DNA from: Amaranthus tricolor
Taxonomy: Eukaryota; Streptophyta; Magnoliopsida; Caryophyllales; Amaranthaceae
Length of the DNA stretch: 64,000 bases
Assembly: GCF_026212465.1 (NCBI RefSeq)
Contig: NC_080051.1
Location: forward strand, 21,297,582-21,361,581
Reading direction: 5' to 3'
Positions within the stretch are counted from its first letter, which is position 1. The number at the start of each line of letters is the position of its first letter. This document shows positions 14,158-26,176 of this stretch, piece by piece. A model generated the notes under the pieces. The model saw only the letters and a program-made list of their open reading frames with translations, was not told where the DNA came from and ran no database searches. The translations under genes were made by a program, and so were the position numbers.

Positions 14158-14507
14158 CACTACATTATAATTTGGTTTTAGTGGGATATATTTAACGACA
14201 TTTAATTTAAATGTCACTACTTCAAATTTCTTATACTTCTAATGTATATAAAGGATTAGTGATATTTATTAGATCCTTTAGCAACATAATAAAAAATCAC
14301 AATAAAGCTTTTTACGACATAAGATTTAGTGACATTTCTCACAAATACCACTATAGATTATAGTAACAATTACATATGCCACTAAAAACCAAATAATGTG
14401 CCGCTAAATCACTAAAACCAATAATTATTACACTAAAAATATAAATCAGTGGCATTTTTTTAATACCACTAAATCCAATATCGCAAAAAGTTAAATTTAT
14501 TGTAGTG
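14158..14507. mobile_element. CACTA (En/Spm-type) miniature element
   Basis: The left end is CACTACATTATAATTTGG and the right end ATTTATTGTAGTG, giving inverted CACTACA termini. The 3-bp flanks are AAA on both sides (14155-14157, 14508-14510), the length expected for CACTA elements. The interior has many TTTAGTGG / CCACTAAA and GTCACTA subterminal-type motifs in both orientations. 350 bp, no transposase, so dependent on an outside source. Confidence 0.75.
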
Positions 14508-16046
14508 AAATAGGTATTTTGAAAATTATATATTGCAAACATTTTAGGTAGTAAATAAATATTAATGGTTTTTTACATTGAAAATAACTAAACAATAAAA
14601 AAAATGAGTGTATAACTTTTTTTAATGCAAATTTTTAGGACCGTGTAATCTTTCTGTTCGATTCCGATCGAAAGCTCTTTTCAATCAAAAAGTTAAATCC
14701 TAGTCACGACAAGCTACTACATTTATTTAGCAATTTGATTTGAACACCAATTTGAATTGTATAGGAGAGTAAAGGGGCACGAATATAATTTATTTGCTAC
14801 TTTCCTCCTTTAGAAATTCTAACTTATCTGTAATACTATATTGATGATTCTGACTCTAACTCTAACCGGACTTAAATAGAAGTTAGGATGCAATGAATTG
14901 AATCTTTAAGAGAATGAATAAAAATCTCTCATGTTGATTACATGTGAAGGGTACCCCACATAAAAATATTCCTTACCTTTCCTGTATCTGCATTCCATAA
15001 CTTTAGGCAGTACATGGCTCCCATTATTCAATACGAATAATACAATATGAGGAAATTAAAGCTAGGGAGTAATGAGCAAAAGCCCTCATCAAAATATTTT
15101 TGAATCAAAATTTTCATCATTTTTTAGGTTGATTGCTTAAATATGTTAGGGTATGTTGGTGGGGATGCTTTGTACAGCTAGCGAATATTTGCAGCCATGC
15201 ACAGCATTATCATATTCAGGAACAAGACAATTTTGCTATTAAATCTATCTTTATTTCATTCATTTTTATAATCAATTTCTGAATTCCAATTTATGTATCA
15301 TTAAAGAAACATTATTCAAAAAAGAAAGTACATTAGTAGGGAATCTTATACTAATTTAATTACTACTAAAATAAAGTTGATCAACACATCTACCATATAT
15401 CGATGAAATACTTCTATACTTCGTTCTGAAATATTTTTATATTACGGTTATTAAAATTATTTATCTTTTAAACTTATTTTTATATATCGTGGCTAATGTG
15501 TAAGAATTAACATAATTAAGTGGAATAATGAGATACTATACATGCTTTTAGAGTTTTTAGTTATATGTAACTTCAAATATAAATAACTAAAAATAGCATA
15601 TTGGATTGCGTAAAAGATCAAATATACGATGTATAATGTATTAACATAGAAAAAGTATATGTTTAATTATAAATTAAATGAATAATGAGATACTATACAT
15701 AAATAAATTAAAAAGAAAATATATAGATTTTGAGAAAAAACTGAAAAGTATAGAAGAGACAAGAATGCTTTCTGGCATGTTGCTTGAAAGAGAGGCTAAA
15801 ATTCATCAAAATCTCATCTTATGTAACTTGGGTGACCAAAAGAAACATTTCCAGCCTAGCTGCCAAGTTCCAACATACCTCTTGCCATAGGACAACCCCA
15901 CAACCTTTCTTTTCAACACCCCCTAAATAATAATTATCAAATTTTAATTACTAATAAGTTGAAAGAAGAAATCTAATTTGGTTAATTTTTCATAGATACC
16001 ATGTGAAGCAAGAATGTTATTTCTATATAGCTAGCAATTTAACATA
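14508..16046. other. Gene-free AT-rich stretch
   Basis: A single Stowaway-type end (TACTTCGTTCTGAAATATTT) near 15418 is visible without a partner. A 70-codon plus frame at 15678-15890 shows no family motif. Nothing else recognised. Confidence 0.5.
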
Positions 16047-16054
16047 GTTCTAGT

Positions 16055-18402
16055 TAGTGATGGTCACGGAGCGGGTTATCCGGAACCGAATCGCAGAACC
16101 GTGAAGCCGCCGGAATAAACCGCTTGAACCAGACCAAAGAACCGCGGGCCGACTCACTCGGACCACCGGTTTCAAGGAACTGCCCTGGAACCGAACCGGA
16201 CCGGTTCACCCGGGCCAGCAGTTCTTTGGAACTGGTCAAAAACTAGCCGTTGGGGATTTTTTTTATAAATGCTCCACACTTTCAATCATTTTCATTCACA
16301 ATTCATCTCTTCTCCGACCCTCTCTACTTACTCTCTCTACTTAATTACTTAATTACGCAATTATTCTCTTAATTACATAATTAGTCTTTTAATTAATTAT
16401 TTATTTATTAATTCCATGATTATTTCAATATTATCATGTCTCCTTTTCGAAAAAAGCCTATAAAAAAGTTACTAAAGTGGCAAAATCATTGGGAGGTTCT
16501 AGCTCCAAAAGAAAGGCCACTTCAACTCCATCGGTATCAACAACACCTTCGGCTAGTAAAGAATGGAACTTGTTAGATAAGATATTTTGTTGTTTTACCG
16601 ATAATGCAACTGCCAACATTAAATGCATTGAACTTTTGTATAACGAACCTGCTTTTTTAGTTTTATCCTTGGTGGTAGATTGTTACACGTATGTTGTTGT
16701 GCTCATATAGTTAACTTATCTTGCCAAGAAGGTATTAGACAACTAAGTGATTTATTAGATTCCATTAGAGACATAGTGAAGTGGCTTAGAGCTGGACAGA
16801 TAAAGAGAACATATAAGCAATTATGTGACCATTATCAACTAAAAAAAGTGTATTGGTCACTAGATACTCCTAGACGTTAGGGCTCAACCCATGATTTATT
16901 AAAAAAGGTTATTGCTTATCGTCTGGTTATAACACAACAGATAACCGTATAAGTGATGAAACATGGGAACTAGCTATAGGCGTATAGAAAATATTAGAAG
17001 CGTATGTCCACGCAACTAAGATTTTTCATATGTTTACGAACCAAACGCCCACTTAGTAATAAGTGAATGTATTACTATTTTTTATCATTTTCTTAAACAT
17101 TCGCATAATGATACTAATATATTTTTAAAGCCGATTCTTGCAGATATGATGGACAAGTGAAAGACGTATTTTACTGATTTTCCTTTTATTTATGGAATTG
17201 CGACAATTTAAACCCATGTTTTAAGACGAAAATCCTTACTAAGTAATTTGATTTTACTACCAATCATTAGATCGCTCGCCTAGTAATATACATAATTATG
17301 TTGGAAATTGTAAAAAACTTTTATTAGAACTTTATGATTACTATTCTAGTGTATATAACCCAAGTCGTGATACGTTTAGGCGTGCTAGCGTCTCGGCACG
17401 TTCCACTTATTATAATCCCGTAATAGCTAACATAATAAGCCAAGATGATAGTTTTGTAGGACCATCTTTTTCCTCACCCTCCACTTCATATTTAGAACTA
17501 GATAATTATCTTAAACATCACTTTGAAATTGACCAAGGTAGCTATAATATTTTAGAATGGTGGAAAGAAAAATCCATAAAATTTCCCATATTATCCTTGA
17601 AATTGACCAAGGATATCCTTGCAATTCCTGCTTCTACGATTGCGTCGGAGTCTGCTTTTAGTGCAGGTAGAAGAGTTCTAGACGAAAAGAGATCTCGTCT
17701 TGCTCCACATAATATTCAAATATGTGTTTGCAAGAAAGACTGGGATCAAGCGAAGCTCCGAACACAAGGACTCAAGAATGATGATGATCAAGACGATGAT
17801 GATCCATGGATGATGATGGATACATCTGCATCATCGTCAGGAGGAGAGTCAGCGGAAGCATCTAACCAACAAGATGATGATGACGAAGACGAATAGGATC
17901 ATGAATATCGGACAACGATCAACCAACATTCAACAACTACAAATAAAAGGTATGATAAAGACCTACATGGGCTTTGATTACTTCGGGATACGTAGGCAGC
18001 TTAGTATTCCTTCGGGTACTAGGTTCAAGTCCATTTTCTCCCTCTTTTTTTATTAATCATCTTTATCGTTTCTTATTAATTTATTTTTTTCCTTCTTTTT
18101 AGTAAATATTTTAATAACGATGACAAGCAATGAATTTTGCTAATAATCAAGTAATCATCAAACGTACGTCTGCATTATATTATAGTTTTTTTATATTATA
18201 TTTAAAGAAAAAATAAGAATGGAATCGATAGTTCGACCCACCCGACTCGGGAGTTGGAACCGCCGAAACTGCCTCATGAACCGACAAGGAACTGTTTGGA
18301 ACTGCCCGGAATCGAAACCGGAACCGAAAACGTTCGAATTAGGTTCTACATGGAACTGGAACCGGAACGGAACCGGCCCAACCCGGACCGTGTCCATCAC
18401 TA
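16055..18402 (+). mobile_element. hAT transposon with decayed transposase
   Basis: The 2348-bp element begins TAGTGATGGTCACGG and ends CCATCACTA. It is flanked by a perfect 8-bp duplication GTTCTAGT (16047-16054 and 18403-18410), the hAT signature. Both subterminal regions (roughly 16070-16250 and 18230-18395) are GC-rich and packed with GGAACCG / CGGTTC motifs in both orientations, likely transposase-binding repeats. The coding part between them is a broken hAT transposase. The exact duplication against the ruined gene suggests movement in trans by a related transposase, or fairly recent arrival followed by fast decay. Confidence 0.9.
16477..17896 (+). pseudogene. hAT transposase pseudogene
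   Basis: Recognisable pieces follow family order but lie in several frames with stops between. First comes a short basic, serine-rich N-terminus (16477-16550), directly followed by a fragment with FTDNATANIKCIELL, where intact proteins would have a BED zinc finger and further catalytic-domain sequence, so an internal deletion is likely. Next is CAHIVNLSCQEGI (about 16690-16740). A long decayed middle includes FYHFLKHSHN and MMDKWKTYF-like remnants. The C-terminal hAT dimerisation domain (about 17590-17760) has ILAIPASTIASESAFSAGRR and DEKRSRLAPHN, and ends in a run of acidic residues. It cannot make an active transposase. Identification rests on these family motifs; frames were followed by eye. 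Confidence 0.85.
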
Positions 18403-18410
18403 GTTCTAGT

Positions 18411-20927
18411 ATTTGAATAATTTGATTGTGATTTGTGTGCATCTTGAGTACATCCATATTGGCTAAAAAATTTAAAATATATTATTGTGTTGATAATTTA
18501 ATTTGAGCAAAGAATATAACAACACGTTAGTTGAAAAATAGCAAAAGAATACGTTAAAATTCTTAACAAAAAGTTTAAACTAGTAATTAGAATTTTAGAA
18601 ATATGTATATTGTATTATAGAATATTTTAAATTAAAAGTTTGTATGCAACAAAAATATTCCATTTCATTTCAAAAAAATAAAAATCTTCCTTTTATTAGG
18701 CGCTAATATTTCATTTGAAAAGACTAGTAAATAAAATTTAAATATTAATCTTTTGTCATATTAGTTTCTTAAATCATATCAAATACCATTTAAATCAAAT
18801 ATTTTTTGTTGAAATAATTGTTGACAGGATACATGGAATAGCATTAGGTTTTATTTGTTAAAAATAAAGCTTACTTTATTTGATTATAGTAATCCTATTT
18901 AGTTTACTCTTTATTAATAATTCATTAACAATAGTATTATTAAAAGAACAATAAAGAGTTACTATTATTTTCAAAGCTAGCTACCAATAATTGAATGAAA
19001 AGAGTAATAATTATGGTAAAACATCGATCTAAACAAAAAGATTGCAACATAATTTAAAGGAAAGATAAATAAATAAATAAAAGGTAATTATTATGAAAAT
19101 ATTAAAACATGCATGGATGCTTATCATGTGTTTGCATATTGAAGAGAACTTATTATGCAAATAGGATTATCAATGTAGAAAATCTAGTCATTTTAACTAT
19201 TTGCTTTGGTTTGGCTTTTTCTTTTTTGACTTCTTCACACGTTTACAGTTTTCTAGAAAACTTGACTAGAGATCAACAAAGGTTGAGGAGAGTAATAACA
19301 TTATCATTACTTTCTTTTTTATTCTATATAATAAATAATAATGTCTTATTTAAAAATGCTAGAGTAAAGTTAATATGATGAGTATAAACTTTAGGAGATG
19401 AGTTTTTTTTTTTTTTTTTTTTTTTTATATTTTTTTTAGCAAGTAAGATAGATTCCATTTAGTTGATCTTAAAAATCAATATTAAGTAAATATTAAGTTT
19501 ATTATGAAAATTTGTTTTTATCAATAAAATAATTTACAATCCATAAAATTAATTTTATCAACTTGATAGAATTTATTTTACTAAGTAAGAATTAGTTTCA
19601 ATAAGTAAAAAGTAAATAAGAATTAGTTTCAATAAGTAAAATAAGTAAGAATTAGTTTCAATAAGTAAAAAAAAAAAATATAGTCAGTACTACTAGTTTT
19701 TTTATTTAAAAATATTTTAATAATTAATTTAAGATAAAATTTATAAATCAATAGCATAAGCATTGTAGCTAAGTCATCGAATTCCTGTGGCTTTGAACGA
19801 AGATGAGTAGATGACTTGTTTGACTTCTATTTTACCTTTGAGTTAACATTAGGAACTTTTGAAATTTTTTTATATTTTCAATCTTGTTTTTAATATTTTA
19901 AAATGATAAATTTTTATAATTCATTTGGTTTATAAATTCACTCTACATTTATATCGTCACTATTATCCATTAACGATTCTACTAGAGGAATTTTTTATTT
20001 TTTACTAATTATTTTGAAAAAGCCTTAACTTTTTTATTTTTACTAATTATTTTGAAATAAAATTATGATACATGTTCAAGATTTATTGTCCAATTATAAA
20101 AGACCTAATATCATGATAGAATTTAAAAACTAAGCTTGAGCAATTCATCCAAGGAGAAGATGTAACTCATGCACTTACAGACCTAAAGGAGACTCACTAC
20201 TAAACCTAGTTGAAAGTAGTATGAGTTACTCAAGTTTAGAAAATGACATATTCTCTTTTCTTCTTTTGATGTGTAACAAATCATATGTGAGTAATATTGA
20301 ACACTCCAACACAATATTTTGTGAATTTTTGTGAGTTTTGTGAATTTTTGTGAGTTGTGTATTATGGGTCACGTATTGTCCTTTTGGAAATATTTCTATG
20401 TTGATTTTTTGGCTAAATAAGGATCAAATGAGGTATTAGGGTTGTGTGGTCAATGGTGGCTATTACAAATAAGAAATAGGGTTTGGTGAGCCTTTAAGAG
20501 TCTTCTTTATATTAGTGAGTAAGAAAGAAACTTTGAGCTTAGAGAGTGAGTTTTTTGTCATGTGAGTGATATTTTATCAATATATTATTGAATACTTCTT
20601 CTGTTCTGAAATACTTGTATCCGATTGTGAGATATTGTGTGGAAAAATATCACTAATCAGTAGCAAGTATAATACAGTAGAGAAAGTAATTAATAAAATG
20701 TAATCCCATTTAAGGGGGTCTCCAAAACTGAAGGCACCAATAAAACTTATATTCTCTTGGTCTTTTTGGTTCCTCTATTGTTGTGTTTCTTTTCACTACT
20801 TACTTATTTATCATTCTGAGGTCCAAACCCTTTCATTTTGATATCATGTTAAATAATGTTCTCTATATTCCTTTGTATTTAAATCATAAGACTCAAAAAA
20901 CGCTCACATATTTAACTCTTTTAATAA
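18411..20927. other. Gene-free AT-rich stretch with simple repeats
   Basis: A T run of about 20 lies near 19407-19427. Three tandem copies of a roughly 30-bp unit containing AAGAATTAGTTTCAATAAGT lie at about 19585-19668. An LTR-like stretch at about 20260-20590 (TATA-like TTTATATTAG and a stress-promoter-like look) could not be delimited. A Stowaway-type end (TACTTCTTCTGTTCTGAAAT) is near 20587. No gene recognised. Confidence 0.45.
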
Positions 20928-21160
20928 GCGCTTGTGACTCAATAGATAGGATAGAACATCTGCATGTAGAGTAGAAAGTTTGGGGTTCGACCCCTACTGG
21001 GCGCAGGTATCAATTGGGGTATTTCTTGACTGCGCGCATCTCTCTTTACTTCCTTCTTGGGTGAACGGGTATGATTTGTCCGCATCTTTCAGGAAAATAA
21101 AAAACTCCCCACCCGAACCCCGCTTTGTGCGGGATATTGAAAGTGTCCTTTGCGTTTACC
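20928..21160 (+). mobile_element. tRNA-derived SINE
   Basis: The first 77 nt (20928-21004) keep tRNA form: 5' GCGCTTG pairs with 3' TGGGCGC at 20998-21004 over all seven positions if G-T pairs are allowed. An A-box-like TGACTCAATAGATAGG follows the acceptor arm, and a clean B box GGTTCGACC lies at 20984-20992. The tRNA-unrelated body contains ACCCCGCTTTGTGCGGG-type sequence typical of plant SINE tails. TTTAATAA before the element (20920-20927) and TTTAATATAA after it look like an imperfect target duplication. SINEs are transcribed by RNA polymerase III from these internal boxes. Related tails lie at 45722-45833 and 57365-57480. Confidence 0.75.
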
Positions 21161-22341
21161 TTTAATATAAATTTAAAGGGACAGAGAGAGCGTTATTTAG
21201 ACATAGTTTTGTTAGTATAATAATGCTCACATTTTTTTTGGATGCCAATCATAGTTGGTAGATATATTATTTATTTAATAATGTTTTAGGGTCGATCAAC
21301 TTCTTTTTGATTTAAAAATAAATAATACAATTAAATTTAAATTTTGTTTTTGCTCATTCTTATAAAAAGCATTATAATTAGTACTTTAGTGCACGTACTA
21401 CAATGAGAAAAAGCAATCTGTCTTTACCTCAAAATACCTATTCGATCAAGACTAATAGCTACAAATGAAAAACAACTTAATTATAACATTTTGTTTACTA
21501 GTTTTTGAAATAATTACCTAATTATTAGGACTTAGGTCAACACTAAACTTTAACTTTTGACTTTGAAAATTTTAAAAGTCAACTATAATAAAGTTTTTGT
21601 ATTTTATTAATAGATTAGCAAGCATAAGTTGACTAACAATCAAAAATTAATTTGTTTAGGGAAAATAAACAACTATTGTCAATTCTTGAAGTTTGGATAT
21701 TGGTCTATTATTTGTCGTGGCAAGTAATAAAGTCCAAGCGTTGATATCACAAATACTTTCCAAAATAATCATAATTTATTACATAAACATAAACTGTCGA
21801 TTAATAAGGATAAAGCAGATTACTGCTTATGATTTCAAATTTTGTTCTAAAAAAATTTATTTTGTTATAAAGTTTATAATAACTTGAATAGTATGTAGAT
21901 ATAATTTACATTATTTGCTAAGTAATATGTGTTATTAGTACTACTTTTATAAAGTCCATATATCAAAGATAAAAAACAAAAAGAGTATTATATTATTCAT
22001 TACATCTTAAGTTTTTAGAGGATTGTTTTTATCTTTTGCTTTGAGATTTAAAAAGATTATATGTCATTAAAGATCAACTGTACAATAATAAAATACCACT
22101 CACAAGTAATGAACCTACTCAACTTGAGCTTAAAGTTCACTCCTTCGATGGTGATTTCATATTAATAAAAATAAGACAATTAAGAGCCTCGAACCCTATT
22201 TCACTTTATGTATTGGGCACCACACATCCTATCTAAAACTAGATTTAGGCCCTTTATATAGTCCACAATATCATTAAAACGCATTAGGGCCTCTAACTAC
22301 TTGTGCTCTTCCTAGCACCTCATGATGTGTTAGTTCGAGCA
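21161..22341. other. Gene-free AT-rich stretch
   Basis: No gene, RNA or delimitable repeat recognised. Confidence 0.5.
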
Positions 22342-22480
22342 TGTTAGAGTATATAACATATTCTGAAACCTTAATTATCATCTTAAATTTTTGGTTGAGT
22401 TGATTTCTTGACTTGGTATCAGAGCATATGTGACAAAAAGGTCACGAATTCTAATCTCAACCACCCCTTAATTTTCCTCC
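22342..22480 (+). mobile_element. TRIM-like element, copy 3 (5' half only)
   Basis: One terminal repeat (22342-22413) starts TGTTAGAGTATATAACATAT and ends TTGACT. It is followed by a perfect primer-binding core TGGTATCAGAGC (22414-22425) and the family interior (AAAAAGGTCACGAATTCTAA, then CTCAACCACCCC). The sequence loses similarity near 22480 and no second terminal repeat follows, so this is a truncated copy. Confidence 0.65.
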
Positions 22481-25400
22481 ATGTTTTTATGAAAAGCAAT
22501 TAAAATATTTTTCTCTAGATTTTTACCCTAGACAAATATGATTTATGAGTACTTACATGTAAAATAATAGAGCAATTAATGGGCCTAAATCGATGAAATG
22601 ATTCTACATGTAAAGGTATGTAAAAGTTTGTAGCTTTAAGTTTTGAATATGCTCAATTCATTATTCACATAATACACATGAATCTAGCTAGTTTAAGGGA
22701 CAATATAAAGCATATTTCCCATAAAATTGAATCTCAATGGTATCAACTTTCTAATTTATTTTATCGTCAGAAAAAATGTACATCTTTTCTTGTCCACTAT
22801 CAACTTACTTTAGGTGATCAGTTTGAAATAGATTTAATTAATAATTTATTATAAATTAATACCAAATTAAGGGATCCCAAGTATATTTATAAGATCTTTA
22901 ATTCATAATGCATGTGAATTTTTTTAAAGTTTTGGAGGTATTATAAATTTAATCACCATTGTTATTAGTTATTTTTTTGTCTAAACTTTTTTATGTGGAT
23001 CTTAATATATTGCACTTATTGTGTTTATTCATATGCTTCTTTTCAGTTGTTTAGTGATGATCTAGGTTCCGTTTTTAGTTTAATGAATTAATTATGACAC
23101 ACTTGAGTTAGTTTAAAATACCAAGCCATAAAGAGAAAGTTAAGCAAGAAGCCACAAATCAAATGTCCGAAGTGATACTCTCAACATCAAAAGCAAAGTC
23201 GGTTGAGGTGCAACTTTGAGCTTCGACGACTTGGCGGTAATTAAAAGAAAAAATTGGATTTTCTAGAGCCTAAAGCCGACTTGGCGATGGTGGAAGAGAA
23301 GCAGCAACCAAGTGGGTGATTACCATTGACAAAATAAATTTTTCCAAAACATAAAGCCGAATTGATGGTTGATGTTCGCCGGCAAGATAATTAGTTTTTA
23401 GGTTTAAGTTTTTAAGAGCATAAATAGAAAATAAAAATTGATTATTAAGATTCCTTCTCTTGTTCTTCTTTTAGTTCATCTTTTGTTCTTCCTTAAGCAT
23501 TTCATTTATTATCATTTAATAAATGTAAGCTTTTTCAAGTACCTAATTTCTTGTCATTTAATTTCTTGTTATTAATTGACATTTGTTGTATTGCTTTAAC
23601 CTTTCATTATCAAACTTTTATTGTTCTCTTAGTAAGTGTCCTTTAATAAAATTAGTAGTGTTCTTCATATTTTGTTTCTTGGATTATTAATTGTGTTTTT
23701 CATAATTTTATTATTGCTTTTCTTGCAAATTTCATTATTATCATTCATTATTATGTTTAGTATCACTCTAAGTCTTTTATTTATTGTCTTTATCATGATT
23801 AGTGAGTAGATCTCCTTTTTTAGGTTAAGGTTTAAACCTATAATTTAAGTATGATTTGACCATTGAAAGTGTCTATAAAGTTAGGATTGATGTGATTAAA
23901 TTGTGCTAATAACAGTAAATTAAATATGCCCTGTTGCACTAATCAATAGAACTAGTGTGCGAGATTGGAATTAACTTTGCTTTAGGGTAAAATTAGGTTA
24001 AATTCTTATTAATTTGTTCAATAGAACTAGCGTGTGAGAATTGAATTAATAGGGTCTAAATTTAATAGTTAATCAACAGAATGAGAGTTTTAGATTAACA
24101 AGATCATATTTGATCATATAATTAATCTGATATTTTATGAACACTAATAGAAGTCTGATCATATAATAATTTAGAGGATTCCGAACACCTTAGATTTCTT
24201 TATCATTTAGTTTTAAACCAAATTTTCATTGCATTCTTAGTTTGTTAGAACAAAACCAAACAATTATTTTCTCTTTAAGTAATATAGTTGATAGAGATTA
24301 GCAAGTTTCTTGTCGTACCTTCCTTGTATTCGATCTGTATCAACACGTATACTGTGCACTTGTGGTTCAATAAAATTTTACTATCTGATCTAAATATTTG
24401 TTTATAACTATTATGTATTATATTTGAACGAAAATATTTCTCTCCAAAATATAATAATGATCATTATTATGATATTACAAATTTGATTAACTTTACTATT
24501 TTCCACAACTACACAATTATCTATTATCTATATTGATTTTTTTTACTTCTTAGATACAATGTTGAAAGACATTAGATTAATTAATGGACAAATAAACTTA
24601 CACATACTGCACGTCATGTATTATAAAAAAATAAATAGTTTAATTGAACTGAAAATAGTCAAAATATGCTAAAAATGTATTCTTAAATATATTTCACTTG
24701 AGAGTTATTAGTTACCGCAACATTACAGCTACATTACATATATGATCAATCAAAACTAATCAAATTCCTCTATTAATATGCAATTGTCTAAAATAATATT
24801 TGACTTGACGAAGTGAACTTTTTGAAACTATATATCAATTCCTATATAACTAAATAAAAAAAGATAGTTATGCTATTCAAGAAATCACATTACACCAGTA
24901 CTGAACTTTTTTTCTAAAATGGTGAATCAGATTTTATTAAATTCTATTTTATTATTGTTATTGACTTACTGCATATGTCAACGTTAAGTTTATAGGTCAA
25001 CAGTCAATATGTCAAAGATAAAACTCTCAATATGTCAAGATAAATCAACCAAAATTTCAAACATGATTTTAAGTCCATGCTTATTCCATTAATCTAACTG
25101 CTAACCCCCTAAGTTTTACCCAACCAGGCACTGCTACATAAGCCATGTCTTCCGAAAGTTATCATCTTCTGAATAATAATATAAATGCCCCTTTTATTCA
25201 ACCAAGGAAGAGGGAACCTTCACATAACGAATTGGTTACAAACACACTATTTTCGTCTATAGAACAACTTTTTTACATCAACTACATAATTCTCTATTCG
25301 ATAAGAATTGTTGAACAGATTTGAGTATTAGAGGAGTTTTTCAGGTGATTGTCTTATAAACAATTATATTTGACAAATTGTACATGGATGAAATGAGTAT

Positions 25401-25626
25401 TGGAAATATAATGCAAATACAAATAAACAAACCGATTTGTATTTCCCTTGTATGGATGGCAATGGAACTCCTTGCTTTGTAAATCACCAAATGGACACCA
25501 TGAAGATAAGGTTGCGACAATTAGAGAAGTCGCTCGAAAACTTGATATGAGTAGAAGGCGTTCATGCACTTTCCTATTGTGATATTTCTCCCACAAAGAT
25601 GCTTGGGATGATAAATGAAATTCACA
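22481..25626. other. Gene-free stretch with probable LTR-retrotransposon remnant
   Basis: From about 23090 to 24380 the sequence has the look of a retrotransposon LTR or untranslated leader: a TATAAATAG-type region (GCATAAATAGAAAAT, about 23430), then repeated short units such as CAATAGAACTAG(T/C)GTG(C/T)GAGA (about 23945 and 24011), and a tail with TCCTTGTATTCGATCTGTAT. No element ends, coding domain or target duplication could be found, so the call is weak. The rest is AT-rich without recognised content. Confidence 0.35.
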
Positions 25627-25627
25627 A

Positions 25628-26176
25628 TGAGATACAATCTACACAACAAAATCCTAGAACAAGGAAATTGCAATAGTAAATACAAGTGTTGTAGTAAATT
25701 ATGAACTTCGATGATATTAAGAGTTAATTACTCTCTTAATATTATCTCATGAAAAGAAGAACAAGAATAAGAGTATTCTTAAGAGAGAAATCATAAATCA
25801 TATGAAATTGTGATGGAATGTCTCTTGGCATGCAACCTTTATTTATAGAGCTATGCATCAAACAATACCTCATTTTGAAACAAAAGTGTTTCACCAAGCA
25901 AAGCTTACGAATCAAAGTAATGTTTCACCAAGCAAAGCTTACGAACCAAAGTTATGTTTCACCAAGCAAAACTTATGAATTAAAGTAATGATTTATCAAA
26001 CAAAACTTATGAATCAAAGTAATGATTCATCAAACAAAACTTATGAATCAAAGTAATGATTCATCAAATTTTTTGAGGCATTTAATTTGGACTTATAATA
26101 TATTTATTTAATCCCACTACTATACTAAGTATGTAGTATATATAAATCTAGATCTATATACTCTAAATGTTCAACA
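25628..26176 (-). mobile_element. Probable solo LTR with tandem U3 repeats
   Basis: Read on the minus strand it begins TGTTGAACATTTAGAG at 26176, carries a tandem array (25888-26066), then a TATA box CTCTATAAATAAAGG near 25840-25855, and ends ...GTATCTCA near 25628, so the ends have TG...CA form. U3 enhancer-like tandem repeats upstream of a TATA box are typical of copia-type LTRs. No flanking 5-bp duplication is certain, and no internal domain adjoins it. Confidence 0.45.
25888..26066. repeat. 34-bp tandem repeat, about 5.3 copies
   Basis: Units begin GTTTCACCAAGCAAAGCTTA (later GATTCATCAAACAAAACTTA) and end GAATCAAAGTAAT. The first three and last two copies form two subtypes. They lie upstream of the TATA-like box of the putative minus-strand LTR, where they could act as U3 promoter elements. 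Confidence 0.85.

Noticed and set aside
20928..21004. A functional tRNA gene
   Set aside because: The anticodon and D arms do not form a normal cloverleaf by eye, and the sequence continues into a SINE body, so it was called a SINE.
25888..26066. CRISPR-like array of 34-bp repeats
   Set aside because: Repeats are directly adjacent without spacers and this is plant nuclear DNA; they are simple tandem repeats.
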